Shown: positions 44,009 through 52,946 of the stretch, one piece after another
How positions within the stretch are numbered: the stretch's first letter is position 1
Layout of the letters: the number at the start of each line of letters is the position of its first letter
Origin: Flavobacterium sp. SH_e
Lineage (GTDB): Bacteria; Bacteroidota; Bacteroidia; Flavobacteriales; Flavobacteriaceae
Assembly: GCF_025717045.1 (NCBI RefSeq)
Contig: NZ_JAOVZN010000006.1
Coordinates: 770,269 to 834,268, forward strand
Direction of reading: 5' to 3'
Length of the DNA stretch: 64,000 nucleotides
Program-made: the position numbers and the translations under genes
Notes under the pieces: model-generated
Told to the model about the DNA's origin: nothing
The model's input: only the letters and a program-made list of their open reading frames with translations
The model's database searches: none

Positions 44009-44590
44009 ATGAAAAAAATGTTAGTGATAGCTGCTTTAGCTATCTGCAGTTTTGCAAGCGCACAAAAAGGTACAATCTTAGTAGGTGGAAACATCGGATT
44101 CACTTCTGAAACTACTGATTATTCTTCTTCTGAAGTAAAAACCAATGAATTTAGCTTCTCTCCTAAAGTAGGTTACCAATTTAATGATAACTGGACTATT
44201 GGAGGTGAATTTACAGTGAACTCTGCAAAAGATAATACTGGATCTGTTGAAACTAAAGACAATGGGTTCAAATTTGGTGCATTCGCACGTTACGCTGTGC
44301 CATTAAGCCAAACTTTCGCAGTTTATGCTGATATGGGTGCAGGTTTCCAAAACGCAAAAACAAAAGTTTACGGTCCTGGAAATGCTTATGCAAAATATAA
44401 AGCAGACGGTATGTATGTTGGTATTACTCCAGCTCTTTTCATTAACATGAAAAACAGCTTCGGATTAAACTTCAGCATCGGTGGTTTAGGATACGAAACT
44501 TTAAGTTATGACAATAACGGACCAGATGTTAACTCTTTCTTCTTCAACTTCGGAAAAACAGTTAACATTGGAATTTCTAAAAACTTCTAA
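44009..44590 (+). CDS. Small outer-membrane beta-barrel (porin family) protein
   Basis: A 193-residue outer-membrane protein: signal peptide MKKMLVIAALAICSFASAQ, then alternating beta strands of an eight-stranded barrel (ILVGGNIGFTSE, FSFSPKVGYQFNDNWTIGGE, FGAFARYAVPL, GLNFSIGGLGYETL) ending FGKTVNIGISKNF. It is of the OmpA-like/OmpW-like type common in Flavobacteria. ATG 44009 starts the signal peptide; an upstream in-frame start at 43838 would include intergenic sequence. It ends in a strong terminator. Confidence 0.88.
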   Translation: MKKMLVIAALAICSFASAQKGTILVGGNIGFTSETTDYSSSEVKTNEFSFSPKVGYQFNDNWTIGGEFTVNSAKDNTGSVETKDNGFKFGAFARYAVPLSQTFAVYADMGAGFQNAKTKVYGPGNAYAKYKADGMYVGITPALFINMKNSFGLNFSIGGLGYETLSYDNNGPDVNSFFFNFGKTVNIGISKNF

Positions 44591-44616
44591 TCTTAAGTTT
44601 TTATATTCAATTTCAG

Positions 44617-44645
44617 AAAGCGCTCCATTTGGAGCGCTTTTTTTA
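44617..44645 (+). terminator. Terminator after the porin-family gene
   Basis: AAAGCGCTCC (44617-44626), loop ATTT, GGAGCGCTTT (44631-44640), then T residues. Confidence 0.95.
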
Positions 44646-44660
44646 TTAGATAAAGGTCTT

Positions 44661-44936
44661 ATGAAAACTAAAGCTGTTTTTTGCAACGTCCGTTTAAAAG
44701 AACATGCTAAAAATGGTGGAAGCAATTTTGTGAAAGATATCGTAGCACTTCCAGAAATTATAGAATGTTATAACATTGCTGGTGATTACGATTTCATGCT
44801 AAAGATTTTGGTGCAAGATATGGCTATTTATCAGGATTTTGTAATGAATAAATTATCAACCATAGAAAACATAGGTAATACGAACAGTATTTTTGTAATG
44901 GGAGAGATTAAACACAGTACGGTTTTAGAATTTTAA
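44661..44936 (+). CDS. Stand-alone Lrp/AsnC ligand-binding (RAM) domain protein
   Basis: A 91-residue protein equal to the C-terminal effector-binding domain of Lrp-type regulators (DIVALPEIIECYNIAGDYDF, LSTIENIGNTNSIFVMGEIK), lacking the DNA-binding helix-turn-helix. The ATG at 44661 lies only 16 bases after the T tract of the preceding terminator, and I see no promoter. It could be a genuine stand-alone RAM domain protein or the remains of a truncated regulator; the longer frame read upstream through the porin gene and terminator is not real. Confidence 0.7.
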   Translation: MKTKAVFCNVRLKEHAKNGGSNFVKDIVALPEIIECYNIAGDYDFMLKILVQDMAIYQDFVMNKLSTIENIGNTNSIFVMGEIKHSTVLEF

Positions 44937-44970
44937 AGCAGAAGAAAATCATAAAATAAAACGTATTTTT

Positions 44971-45033
44971 GAAATCTTAAATTATCAATTTAGATCAACA
45001 ATCTAAAATCTTTAATCAACAATCTAAAATCAA
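44971..45033. repeat. AATCTAAAATC-type intergenic repeat
   Basis: AATCTTAAATTATCAATTTA, CAACAATCTAAAATC twice and a further AATC iteration fill the gap just before dgt. Confidence 0.5.
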
Positions 45034-46380
45034 ATGAACTGGGAACAACTTTTATCATTAAGACGTCAAGGAGATACAAGCAAAAGATTACGTGTAGAAC
45101 AAGATGATACTCGTTTAGGTTTTGAGGTCGATTATGACCGAATTATATTTTCTTCCGCTTTTAGAAGTTTACAAGATAAGACACAAGTTATTCCGCTTTC
45201 TAAAACAGATTTCGTTCACACGCGATTAACCCACAGTTTGGAAGTTTCGGTTGTTGGGCGTTCGCTTGGACGTTTGGTAGGGAAAAAGATTATCGAGAAA
45301 TATCCCTATTTGAAAGAAGTTCACGGTTATCATATGAACGATTTTGGAGCCATTGTAGCTGCAGCTTCATTGGCGCATGATATTGGGAATCCTCCATTTG
45401 GGCATTCTGGAGAAAAAGCGATTGGAGAATATTTTTCTATTGGAAACGGACAGAAATACAGAAATCAGCTGACTGATAAACAATGGCAAGATTTAATTGA
45501 TTTTGAAGGAAACGCCAACGGATTTTCGGTTCTTACAGGAAGCCGCCCAGGAATTGAAGGCGGACTCCGTATTTCTTACGCAACTTTGGGTGCTTTTATG
45601 AAATATCCTAAAGAAAGCCTTCCGAAAAAGCCAACGAATAATATTGCAGATAAAAAATACGGATTCTTTCAATCAGATAAATTATTCTTTGAAGAAGTAG
45701 CTAAAGATATGGGAATGATTGCCAATAAATCTGGTGAAGATATCGGTTTTGAAAGACATCCATTGGCATATTTAGTGGAAGCAGCAGATGATATTTGTTA
45801 CACAATTATAGACTTCGAAGACGGAATTAATTTAGGTTTGGTTTCTGAAGATTATGCTTTAGAATATCTAATTAAATTAGTAAAAGATAATATTGGCGTT
45901 GCAAAATATAAAACATTAGAAACTAAAGAAGATAGAATTAGTTATTTGCGCGCACTTGCAATTGGTTCTTTAATTAATGATGCTGTAGATGTTTTTATAG
46001 AAAATGAAGAAGCAATTTTGGCAGGAAATTTTCCTTATGCTTTAACAGATAAAAGCAAATACAAAGCTCAAATGAATGATATTATCAAACTTAGTGTTGA
46101 AAAAATCTATCAGAGCCATGAAGTAATTGAGAAAGAGATTGTGGGTTATCAGATCATTCAAACACTATTGGATAAGTTTATTACAGCGTTCAATAATAAA
46201 TTTGAAGGAACAGCTTCAAACTACGATAAATTGATTTTGAAAATGTTGCCCGAAAAACATCATTTAGACAAAACCAATTTATACGAACGTTTATTGCATA
46301 TCTGTCATTATGTTTCGCTTTTAACTGACGGAAATGCTTTGGAATTATATGAGATGATTCAAGGACGTAAAAAGAATTAA
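45034..46380 (+). CDS. dgt: Deoxyguanosinetriphosphate triphosphohydrolase
   Basis: It hydrolyses dGTP to deoxyguanosine and triphosphate. The 448-residue protein has the HD-domain marks HTRLTHSLEVS (about 63-73), SLAHDIGNPPFGHSGE, and AADDICYTIIDFEDG, plus the family N-terminus KRLRVEQDDTRLGFEVDYDR. Length and motifs fit a full Dgt. It is followed by a strong terminator shared with the convergent DUF3078 gene. Confidence 0.95.
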   Translation: MNWEQLLSLRRQGDTSKRLRVEQDDTRLGFEVDYDRIIFSSAFRSLQDKTQVIPLSKTDFVHTRLTHSLEVSVVGRSLGRLVGKKIIEKYPYLKEVHGYHMNDFGAIVAAASLAHDIGNPPFGHSGEKAIGEYFSIGNGQKYRNQLTDKQWQDLIDFEGNANGFSVLTGSRPGIEGGLRISYATLGAFMKYPKESLPKKPTNNIADKKYGFFQSDKLFFEEVAKDMGMIANKSGEDIGFERHPLAYLVEAADDICYTIIDFEDGINLGLVSEDYALEYLIKLVKDNIGVAKYKTLETKEDRISYLRALAIGSLINDAVDVFIENEEAILAGNFPYALTDKSKYKAQMNDIIKLSVEKIYQSHEVIEKEIVGYQIIQTLLDKFITAFNNKFEGTASNYDKLILKMLPEKHHLDKTNLYERLLHICHYVSLLTDGNALELYEMIQGRKKN

Positions 46381-46395
46381 TTTTGATGCAAAATA

Positions 46396-46433
46396 AAAAA
46401 CACCCCATAAAACTATTTATGGGGTGTTTTTTT
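46396..46433. terminator. Bidirectional terminator between dgt and DUF3078 gene
   Basis: AAAAACACCCCATAAA (46396-46411), loop ACTA, TTTATGGGGTGTTTTT (46416-46431). Perfect 16-bp stem. Confidence 0.95.
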
Positions 46434-46446
46434 ATAATTGATTTGT

Positions 46447-47448
46447 TTATTGAAAAGCGTAAACTAGACCTACGCCAAGAACCTGTCTTAACTGCATTCG
46501 CGGTCCGTCGTTAACCTGAGTTGTAGTTCCAGTTGTTGGGTCTACAACATCTTTTTTCGTTTTAATATCATCATCATAAATTAAATGAACTCCAATATTT
46601 GCTTTTACATAAGCGTTAACAACAAGGTCTAATTTGGTGTCATAATCGATATCGACATTTCCGAATTTATTCAAATAATCGGTATATAAGCTCAGCCTGT
46701 TTTCGTAAAAAACGTTTTTGTAGATTTCGCTTCTCATATATCCAGTAAAAAGAATACCAAATTCGGCTTTTACTTTCTGACCTTCTTCAATTAAAATCTG
46801 GTTATTTGGATCTAGCGGATCTGTTTCATAAACCGCCTTCTTAACCCCGAAAGAACCTTGATTTGCAAGATATTGATCTAATACTAAAGTAGTTTTTAAC
46901 GTAATTGGAGAGAAGTAAAACGTTCTATTTTTTTCCTTGTTTGAGTTCTCAGCTCCAGCTCCCAGAAAGACGTATGCTGGTGCAAAAGGCTTAGAAATAG
47001 CAACATCTCTATTAGGATAATTATAACCGTCTGTAAACTGTGTGTTGAAGTTTAATTTTGAAGAGTAATACCAGTTTGAAGTGGAATCTTTTCTAAAACC
47101 GTAAGTAGAGTTAAATTGGAAAGCATCATCTGTTTTTCTTAATTCGATTCCGTCTTGTTTATTTAAACCATATTTTACGATAAGCTCGTTTACCCACTTA
47201 TGATTTTTCTTGGTATAAGTTCTCGAAAATTCGCCTTTAAATAAACCTGAAATAGAACTTGTTCCCCCGGCACTCCAATTTACAAATGCAATTTCGGAAA
47301 TGTCAAACCCAAGCTGATTTTTTTGTGTCCAGTTAGAAGGCGGTTTAGGTGCTTGATTTGGGCTTAAAGTAGTTTGAATGATCTGGGCAAAGTTATTAGA
47401 AGTACACAGAAGCAATAACAGCAAAAGGGTAGAACGCAATAATTTCAT
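46447..47448 (-). CDS. DUF3078 family protein
   Basis: A 333-residue probable outer-membrane or periplasmic protein with a signal peptide (LLLLLLCTSNNFAQ). The segment IAFVNWSAGGTSSISGLFKG is the DUF3078 mark; the rest shows beta-barrel-like alternation, ending VLGVGLVYAFQ. Its start is about 180 bases from the dxs 5'-side but both genes are on the minus strand with dxs upstream by 31 bases, so they likely form an operon. Function is unknown. Confidence 0.82.
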   Translation of the reverse strand: MKLLRSTLLLLLLLCTSNNFAQIIQTTLSPNQAPKPPSNWTQKNQLGFDISEIAFVNWSAGGTSSISGLFKGEFSRTYTKKNHKWVNELIVKYGLNKQDGIELRKTDDAFQFNSTYGFRKDSTSNWYYSSKLNFNTQFTDGYNYPNRDVAISKPFAPAYVFLGAGAENSNKEKNRTFYFSPITLKTTLVLDQYLANQGSFGVKKAVYETDPLDPNNQILIEEGQKVKAEFGILFTGYMRSEIYKNVFYENRLSLYTDYLNKFGNVDIDYDTKLDLVVNAYVKANIGVHLIYDDDIKTKKDVVDPTTGTTTQVNDGPRMQLRQVLGVGLVYAFQ

Positions 47449-47479
47449 TAGGTAATTTGTTTTTGGTGTCGCAAAATAA

Positions 47480-49267
47480 TTATTTTGAACCGTTAGAAAA
47501 AAGATTTATCAAACTTTTAACGTCAATTTTACACAATTGTTGCAGTTGATTTACTGCTCCATGCTCAATAAATTCGTCTGGAACACCCAGAATTTCAATG
47601 TTATTTTTGAAATTATTTGATGCTGCAAACTCTAAAACTGCACTTCCAAAACCACCATTTTTAACTCCATCTTCGATTGTAATAATACTTTCGAAAGTTG
47701 TAAAAACAGTGTTTAATGTGTTGATATCTATTGGTTTAATAAAACTAAAGTTATAGTGGGCAATCTCATCCGAATTTATGGATTCTTTTAAGGCTTCTAT
47801 AACATTATTTCCAATTGTTCCGGCCGACAGAACAGCAATTTTCGTACCATCTTTCAGGCATTTTGCTTTACCGAAATTAATTTTTTCATAATGTCCGAAA
47901 TTTTCTACTTCCCAATTTGGCAGGACTCCGCGGCCTCTTGGATATCGAATTGCAATTGGATGATTTATTCCTAATTGAACTGTATATAAAATGTTTTGTA
48001 GCTCAATTTCGTTTAACGGAGCATAAATTGTCATATTCGGAATTGAACGTAGATATGCAATATCAAAAATGCCATGATGTGTTGCTCCATCTTCGCCAAC
48101 TAAACCAGCTCTGTCAAGACAAAAAATAACAGGTAAGTTTTGCAAAGCAACATCATGAATCACTTGGTCGTATGCACGCTGTAAAAAAGTCGAATAAATA
48201 TTGCAATAGACAATCATTCCTTGGGTTGCCATTCCTGCAGCCAGCGTTACGGCGTGCTGTTCGGCAATTCCAACATCAAAGGCACGATCGGGTAATTCAT
48301 CCATCATAAATTTTAATGAACTTCCAGATGGCATTGCTGGCGTGATCCCAATTATTTTTTCATTTTTTTTGGCTAAATCTAGTATAGTTAAACCAAAAAC
48401 ATCTTGATATTTTGGAGGAAGATTTTCTTCCGATTTTAAATGAATTTCTCCAGTCGAAGCGTCAAATTTTCCAGGCGCATGATATTTCACCTGATTCTCT
48501 TCGGCCTGAAGTAAGCCTTTTCCTTTTGTAGTTACAATATGAAGGAATTTCGGGCCTTTAATCTTTTTTAAACGATTTAATTCTTTGATTAATTTCGGAA
48601 GATCATGACCGTCAATTGGACCAGTATAATCAAAATTCAACGATTTAATGATATTATTTTGTCGCGGATTTTTTCCGTTTTTAACTGAAGTAAGATATTG
48701 TTTTAAAGCGCCAACACTTGGATCAATTCCGATTGCATTATCATTCAAGACGACCAAAATATTAGCATCGGTAACTCCAGCGTGATTTAAACCTTCAAAC
48801 GCCATTCCGCTGGCAATTGAAGCATCGCCGATAACAGCAATATGTTCTTTATCAAAATCACCTTTTAATTTTGACGCAATCGCCATTCCGAGTGCCGCTG
48901 AAATAGAAGTAGAAGAATGCCCAACGCCAAAAGTATCGTAAACACTTTCGCTTCTTTTAGGAAAACCAGAAAGACCTCCAATTTGTCTGTTAGTATGAAA
49001 ATTTTCTCTTCTTTCGGTCAGAATTTTGTGCCCGTAAGCCTGATGTCCAACATCCCAAACCAATAAATCTTCGGGCGTATTAAAAACATAATGCAAAGCA
49101 ATTGTAAGCTCTACAACGCCTAAACTTGCGCCCAAATGCCCTTCTTTTACAGAAACGACCTCAATAATAAATTGACGTAATTCTCGAGCAACCTGAGTAA
49201 GCTGTTCTTCTTTTAAAAGACGTAAATCGGCTGGATTGTATATGTTTGAAAGTAAATCGCTTTTCAT
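47480..49267 (-). CDS. dxs: 1-deoxy-D-xylulose-5-phosphate synthase
   Basis: First enzyme of the methylerythritol phosphate isoprenoid pathway; makes DXP from pyruvate and glyceraldehyde-3-phosphate with thiamine diphosphate. The 595-residue protein has WDVGHQAYGHKIL, the thiamine motif GDASIASGMAFEGLNHAG, GIAEQHAVTLAAGMA and a transketolase C-domain. Length is slightly below the E. coli enzyme, normal for Flavobacteria. Confidence 0.96.
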   Translation of the reverse strand: MKSDLLSNIYNPADLRLLKEEQLTQVARELRQFIIEVVSVKEGHLGASLGVVELTIALHYVFNTPEDLLVWDVGHQAYGHKILTERRENFHTNRQIGGLSGFPKRSESVYDTFGVGHSSTSISAALGMAIASKLKGDFDKEHIAVIGDASIASGMAFEGLNHAGVTDANILVVLNDNAIGIDPSVGALKQYLTSVKNGKNPRQNNIIKSLNFDYTGPIDGHDLPKLIKELNRLKKIKGPKFLHIVTTKGKGLLQAEENQVKYHAPGKFDASTGEIHLKSEENLPPKYQDVFGLTILDLAKKNEKIIGITPAMPSGSSLKFMMDELPDRAFDVGIAEQHAVTLAAGMATQGMIVYCNIYSTFLQRAYDQVIHDVALQNLPVIFCLDRAGLVGEDGATHHGIFDIAYLRSIPNMTIYAPLNEIELQNILYTVQLGINHPIAIRYPRGRGVLPNWEVENFGHYEKINFGKAKCLKDGTKIAVLSAGTIGNNVIEALKESINSDEIAHYNFSFIKPIDINTLNTVFTTFESIITIEDGVKNGGFGSAVLEFAASNNFKNNIEILGVPDEFIEHGAVNQLQQLCKIDVKSLINLFSNGSK

Positions 49268-49304
49268 TGTAAGGTAAAAAGCAAATTTACGGTTTTAAAT
49301 TTAA

Positions 49305-50075
49305 TTATTGTTTTTCAAGTTTTAATTGAGTATTGGGTGTAGTAAGAATTTGTTCTCCTTTGAGTTCTTTAGCAGGAATATTTATCATTCGATTTTCAAT
49401 CACTTTAATAATACTGTCTTTAGATATCAGTAATTCTTCTTCCAATCTGTAATTAACATTGATAGGCATTAGTCCCATTGTTACTGGTTCATTACCAATT
49501 TTTACTGAGTTTGTTTCATTTTTTTTAGAATCTGTTTGAGTGGTATCTATATTAATTGTTAGAGATTCATTTTTTATTTTCTTTTTAGGGCTAGGTTTAG
49601 TTTCGTATTTTAAAGGAGGAGGTGGTCCCATCGTTGTTCCTCTATGATTGTTATTACGCAATTGTCTTACTAACTGATTGAGCTCTCTCTCCCTTTTTGT
49701 TTTTTCCTCTTTATCAATTGTAATGGAATCAATTTTATGTTTGTTTCCGTTACTATCTGAACAACTAAATAAAGAAGTTCCCATAGCTATAAATAAAGCC
49801 AGTAAGAATATTTTATGATATTGATTTTGAGAAAATAAGATGTTGCTTGGAATTCGAATGTCCACCAACTCAGTTTGCGATTTCCTGAACCTTCCGCAGA
49901 TTTTCTGATTTTCATTTTGAATATAAAATTGTTGAATCTCAGAAGGTAATTTATTGGTGAAGTCAATTACAGTTGTATTGCATACTGCGCAAAATCTCCC
50001 TTTTTCATTGGGTGTCATTTTATTCCAATCTTCATTGCATGGTTTGGAAATTCTCACTTTATAATCTGATTTCAT
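49305..50075 (-). CDS. Membrane protein with N-terminal GRFCxxC domain (TonB-like cluster, copy 3)
   Basis: A 256-residue protein. Residues about 12-40 hold KPCNEDW, GRFCAVCNTTVIDF (four cysteines suggesting metal binding), followed by KICGRFRKSQ, a membrane segment IFLLALFIAMGTSLFSC and a long Lys/Glu-rich periplasmic stretch. The first 110 residues match the protein at 50810-51622 closely, but the TonB C-terminal domain is missing or replaced. It is the third of three related genes. Confidence 0.65.
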   Translation of the reverse strand: MKSDYKVRISKPCNEDWNKMTPNEKGRFCAVCNTTVIDFTNKLPSEIQQFYIQNENQKICGRFRKSQTELVDIRIPSNILFSQNQYHKIFLLALFIAMGTSLFSCSDSNGNKHKIDSITIDKEEKTKRERELNQLVRQLRNNNHRGTTMGPPPPLKYETKPSPKKKIKNESLTINIDTTQTDSKKNETNSVKIGNEPVTMGLMPINVNYRLEEELLISKDSIIKVIENRMINIPAKELKGEQILTTPNTQLKLEKQ

Positions 50076-50168
50076 ACTTTTGCATAATTAAAAACGCAAG
50101 TTATAAAATATAAGATTATTCTTTCTTTTTTAAGTGTTAATTTTAAAAAATATACGCAAATTAGACTG

Positions 50169-50810
50169 TTATTTTAAAATGATAGGCACAGAATATTGCA
50201 TCCTGATTTTTTTTCCGTTCGATTCGCCGGGTTGCCATTTTGGACACAAACTTAAAACTCTGATAATTTCTTTTTCTAAAGGTTCTTCAACTGCTGGTGA
50301 ACATTCAAGAAATGAAATTGTACCATTTTTTTCTACTGCAAATGCAAGTGTAAAATTAAGTTTCCAATAACTTACGTCTTCTGGTTTTTTATATTCTTTC
50401 ATAAAAAAGTTATGAAATTGTTCTATTCCGCCAGGAAATTCTGCGTTAGAATTCAAAGGAGCTTTTACAGTTAACGGAGCATCATCTTTTTTTGTCTTTT
50501 CAGATTTTGACGTTTTATCTTCTGCAACTTTTTCTTGTAATATTGGTGTCGCTTTTTTAAATTCAATTTGCTCAGCTTTAGATAATGAAGGTGCAGTTTG
50601 GTCTGATTTTTTTGTGTCGATTGCTGTTTTATCTAAAGTAACAGATTTTGTTATCGAAGTATCTGTGACAGCTTCAATATTCTCGATTCTTTCTTTTTTA
50701 TCCTCTTTGTTTTGGCAGCCAAACAAAAATGCTGTTCCTATAACTGCATACAATGCTAAAAGCAATTTGTATCGCTTTGTCTGAGCAGTTATTTTATGGT
50801 TTATTTCCAT
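50169..50810 (-). CDS. TonB-like C-terminal domain protein (copy 2)
   Basis: A 213-residue protein: N-terminal membrane segment (LLLALYAVIGTAFLFGC), a Lys/Thr-rich linker and a C-terminal TonB-type domain (FPGGIEQFHNFFMKEYKKPE through WQPGESNGKKIRMQYSVPII). The start overlaps the stop of the gene at 50810-51622 by one base (TAATG), so the two are coupled. It lacks the Cys-rich N-domain of its neighbours. Likely an energy-transducing or periplasmic scaffold protein. Confidence 0.75.
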   Translation of the reverse strand: MEINHKITAQTKRYKLLLALYAVIGTAFLFGCQNKEDKKERIENIEAVTDTSITKSVTLDKTAIDTKKSDQTAPSLSKAEQIEFKKATPILQEKVAEDKTSKSEKTKKDDAPLTVKAPLNSNAEFPGGIEQFHNFFMKEYKKPEDVSYWKLNFTLAFAVEKNGTISFLECSPAVEEPLEKEIIRVLSLCPKWQPGESNGKKIRMQYSVPIILK

Positions 50811-51622
50811 TATTTAAATATAATTGGCAAAATGAAAGTTGATCGAACATCTCGATTGTTTGTTTTTCCAGGAATCCATTTCGGACCAGATTCTAAAACT
50901 TTAATAACTGCTGTTTCATTTTCTGATGATGCATTTTTAGTTACTTTAAAATTAGTTAGAGTGCCGTCTCTTTCTACTACAAATAAGACTGACATTTCTC
51001 CTTTTTTTGAAGCAGTATAATTTTTTGCAAAGTAAGAATAGAATTTTTTCATTCCGTCTTTTGGTGCAGGTAAAATATCCAAATCAACCGCATTATATAT
51101 AATACTATATTTAAAACTGTAATATTCAATAGGTTTGGAAAGAGTTACCATTCCCATTGTGACTCTTTCTTTCGGTATTTTTCTTTTTTCTTTTTTAGAT
51201 TCAATTTGATGGCCATAGCAAGAGGAAACATCTTTATCTTGACTTTGAGAGACATTGTCAACAATTTCAATTTTCTCAATTTTTTTCTTATTTCCTTCTT
51301 TATCTGCACAGCTAAACAAAGAAGTTCCCATTGCAATAAACAAAGCCAGTAAAAACATTTTATGGAAATGCGTTTGTGTGTAAAGAACCTTATTGGGAAT
51401 TTGAATTGTTATCGAATCAAGTTGAGATTTTTTAAATCGGCCACAAATTTTACTGCCTTGATTTTTAATAATGTATTGCTGAATTTCTTCAGGAAGCATC
51501 GAGGCAAAATCAACAACAGTTTTAGAACAGCTCATACAAAAACGGCCATTTCCATTTGAAGTCATTTCATCCCAATTTTCATGGCATGGTCTAGAAATGC
51601 TGATTTTGTAATTTCTTTCCAT
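50810..51622 (-). CDS. Cys-rich N-domain plus TonB-like C-terminal protein (copy 1)
   Basis: A 270-residue membrane protein. It begins with the Cys motif (RPCHENWDEM, GRFCMSCSKTVVDFASMLPE, KICGRFKKSQL), followed by a membrane segment FLLALFIAMGTSLFSC, a linker, and a TonB-type C-terminal domain (FYSYFAKNYTAS, LFVVERDGTLTNFKV, GPKWIPGKTNNRDVRS). It is the complete member of the three-gene set 49305-51622. The N-terminal cytoplasmic cysteines look like a metal or redox site. The partner receptor is not visible. Confidence 0.75.
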   Translation of the reverse strand: MERNYKISISRPCHENWDEMTSNGNGRFCMSCSKTVVDFASMLPEEIQQYIIKNQGSKICGRFKKSQLDSITIQIPNKVLYTQTHFHKMFLLALFIAMGTSLFSCADKEGNKKKIEKIEIVDNVSQSQDKDVSSCYGHQIESKKEKRKIPKERVTMGMVTLSKPIEYYSFKYSIIYNAVDLDILPAPKDGMKKFYSYFAKNYTASKKGEMSVLFVVERDGTLTNFKVTKNASSENETAVIKVLESGPKWIPGKTNNRDVRSTFILPIIFK

Positions 51623-51683
51623 AATTCAAATATCAAAGTTTAAATGTAATAAAAATATTGAGTAAAGTTTTACTTTTGCAGAT

Positions 51684-52127
51684 ATGGAAAATCCTTTTAC
51701 AGACGAATATTTTATGAAAAAAGCTTTGCAGGAAGCTGAAGAAGCCTATTTAAAAGGCGAAATTCCTGTTGGAGCTGTTGTAGTTGTAGCCGATAAAGTA
51801 ATCGCAAGAAGTCATAATTTGACCGAATTGTTAAATGATGTCACGGCTCACGCAGAGATGCAATCAATCACCGCGGCAGCTAATTTTCTGGGCGGAAAAT
51901 ATTTAAAAGACTGTACACTTTACGTAACCCTTGAACCTTGCCAAATGTGTGCAGGTGCGTTGTATTGGAGTCAGATTTCTAAAATTGTTTTTGGCGCACG
52001 CGACGAACAACGCGGATTTTTAAATATGGGGACAAAATTGCATCCGAAAACGACTGTTGTTTCTGGTGTAATGGCTAATGAAGCGGCAGATTTGATGAAA
52101 CGATTTTTTCTGGAAAGACGTAAATAA
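51684..52127 (+). CDS. tadA: tRNA-specific adenosine deaminase
   Basis: It deaminates A34 to inosine in tRNA. The 147-residue protein has H56-A57-E58 and C86/C89 (PCQMCAGAL) as the zinc site and proton donor. A TACTTTTG element (51671-51678) lies so close to the ATG (51684) that the mRNA may be leaderless; I see no good TTG at the usual distance, so this is tentative. Confidence 0.93.
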   Translation: MENPFTDEYFMKKALQEAEEAYLKGEIPVGAVVVVADKVIARSHNLTELLNDVTAHAEMQSITAAANFLGGKYLKDCTLYVTLEPCQMCAGALYWSQISKIVFGARDEQRGFLNMGTKLHPKTTVVSGVMANEAADLMKRFFLERRK

Positions 52128-52139
52128 TTCCAATGTAAC

Positions 52140-52772
52140 ATGACAGATTTTTCAACAATAAGAAAACTATTCCATATCACAGAATCAAATGGTTTTACAA
52201 ATGATGAAATTCAGGTTGTAAAAGATATTTTCGGACAGCTTCCTGAGGTGTTTGTGGATTATTATACTGAATTAGGGAAAATCCAAAATTTAAATCATAC
52301 ACAAGATTTATTAATTATACCAGAGCGTTTTCAATATTATAAAAATGATGATTATCTAATATTTTATTCTGAAAATCAAAAAGCTTGCGTTTGGGGAATT
52401 CATAAAGATGATTTGTCAAAATCCAATCCGTCCGTTTACATGAGTTATGATGAAAAGGAATGGAATTTGGAAACAGAAACCTTAACCGATTTCTTTACTG
52501 CAATGGCATTTCTTCAGGCTGGTTTTGCTTTAAAATATACTGCTGAATGTTTTTATGAAATAGATGATAAAGCCTTAAAATTTATTGATGAAAATTATAC
52601 AAATAAAGGAGTTTCTTTTAAACAGTGGACGGAAGGAATTAATTTCTATGGACATCATGATGATGATGTAATTATAGTGATGAGTAACGATCAAATTTTT
52701 TATTCATCAAACAAAGAAAATCATTTTTTAGAAATGGATAAAGTTTTGTCAAAATTAGGTTCTGAGCTTTGA
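52140..52772 (+). CDS. SMI1/KNR4 (SUKH)-like protein
   Basis: A 210-residue cytoplasmic protein resembling SUKH/SMI1-KNR4 domains: an early helix GQLPEVFVDYYTELGKIQNL, LLIIPERFQYYKNDDYLIFY and ACVWGIHKDDLSKSNPSVYM. Such proteins are often immunity proteins against polymorphic toxins, but here it stands alone 12 bases after tadA with no toxin gene near. It may be a solitary member. Confidence 0.65.
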   Translation: MTDFSTIRKLFHITESNGFTNDEIQVVKDIFGQLPEVFVDYYTELGKIQNLNHTQDLLIIPERFQYYKNDDYLIFYSENQKACVWGIHKDDLSKSNPSVYMSYDEKEWNLETETLTDFFTAMAFLQAGFALKYTAECFYEIDDKALKFIDENYTNKGVSFKQWTEGINFYGHHDDDVIIVMSNDQIFYSSNKENHFLEMDKVLSKLGSEL

Positions 52773-52946
52773 GAGCAATGATTAAACTTCAACAAAAGTT
52801 AAATAATCAATGTAAAGAAATTTCTTCTTAAATAGTTCGAAAAATATTTTACTTTTAACATAATTTAAATCTCATTTTGCTGTTATGGCTTTAACGGTAA
52901 TTCGTGTTAAATTTCTAGTTTGTTAACCATTTAACTCTAAACAAAA

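Noticed and set aside
44508..44660. An in-frame extension of the RAM-domain gene back through the end of the porin gene and its terminator.
   Set aside because: The added residues do not resemble an Lrp DNA-binding domain and the frame overlaps a confident gene and a terminator.
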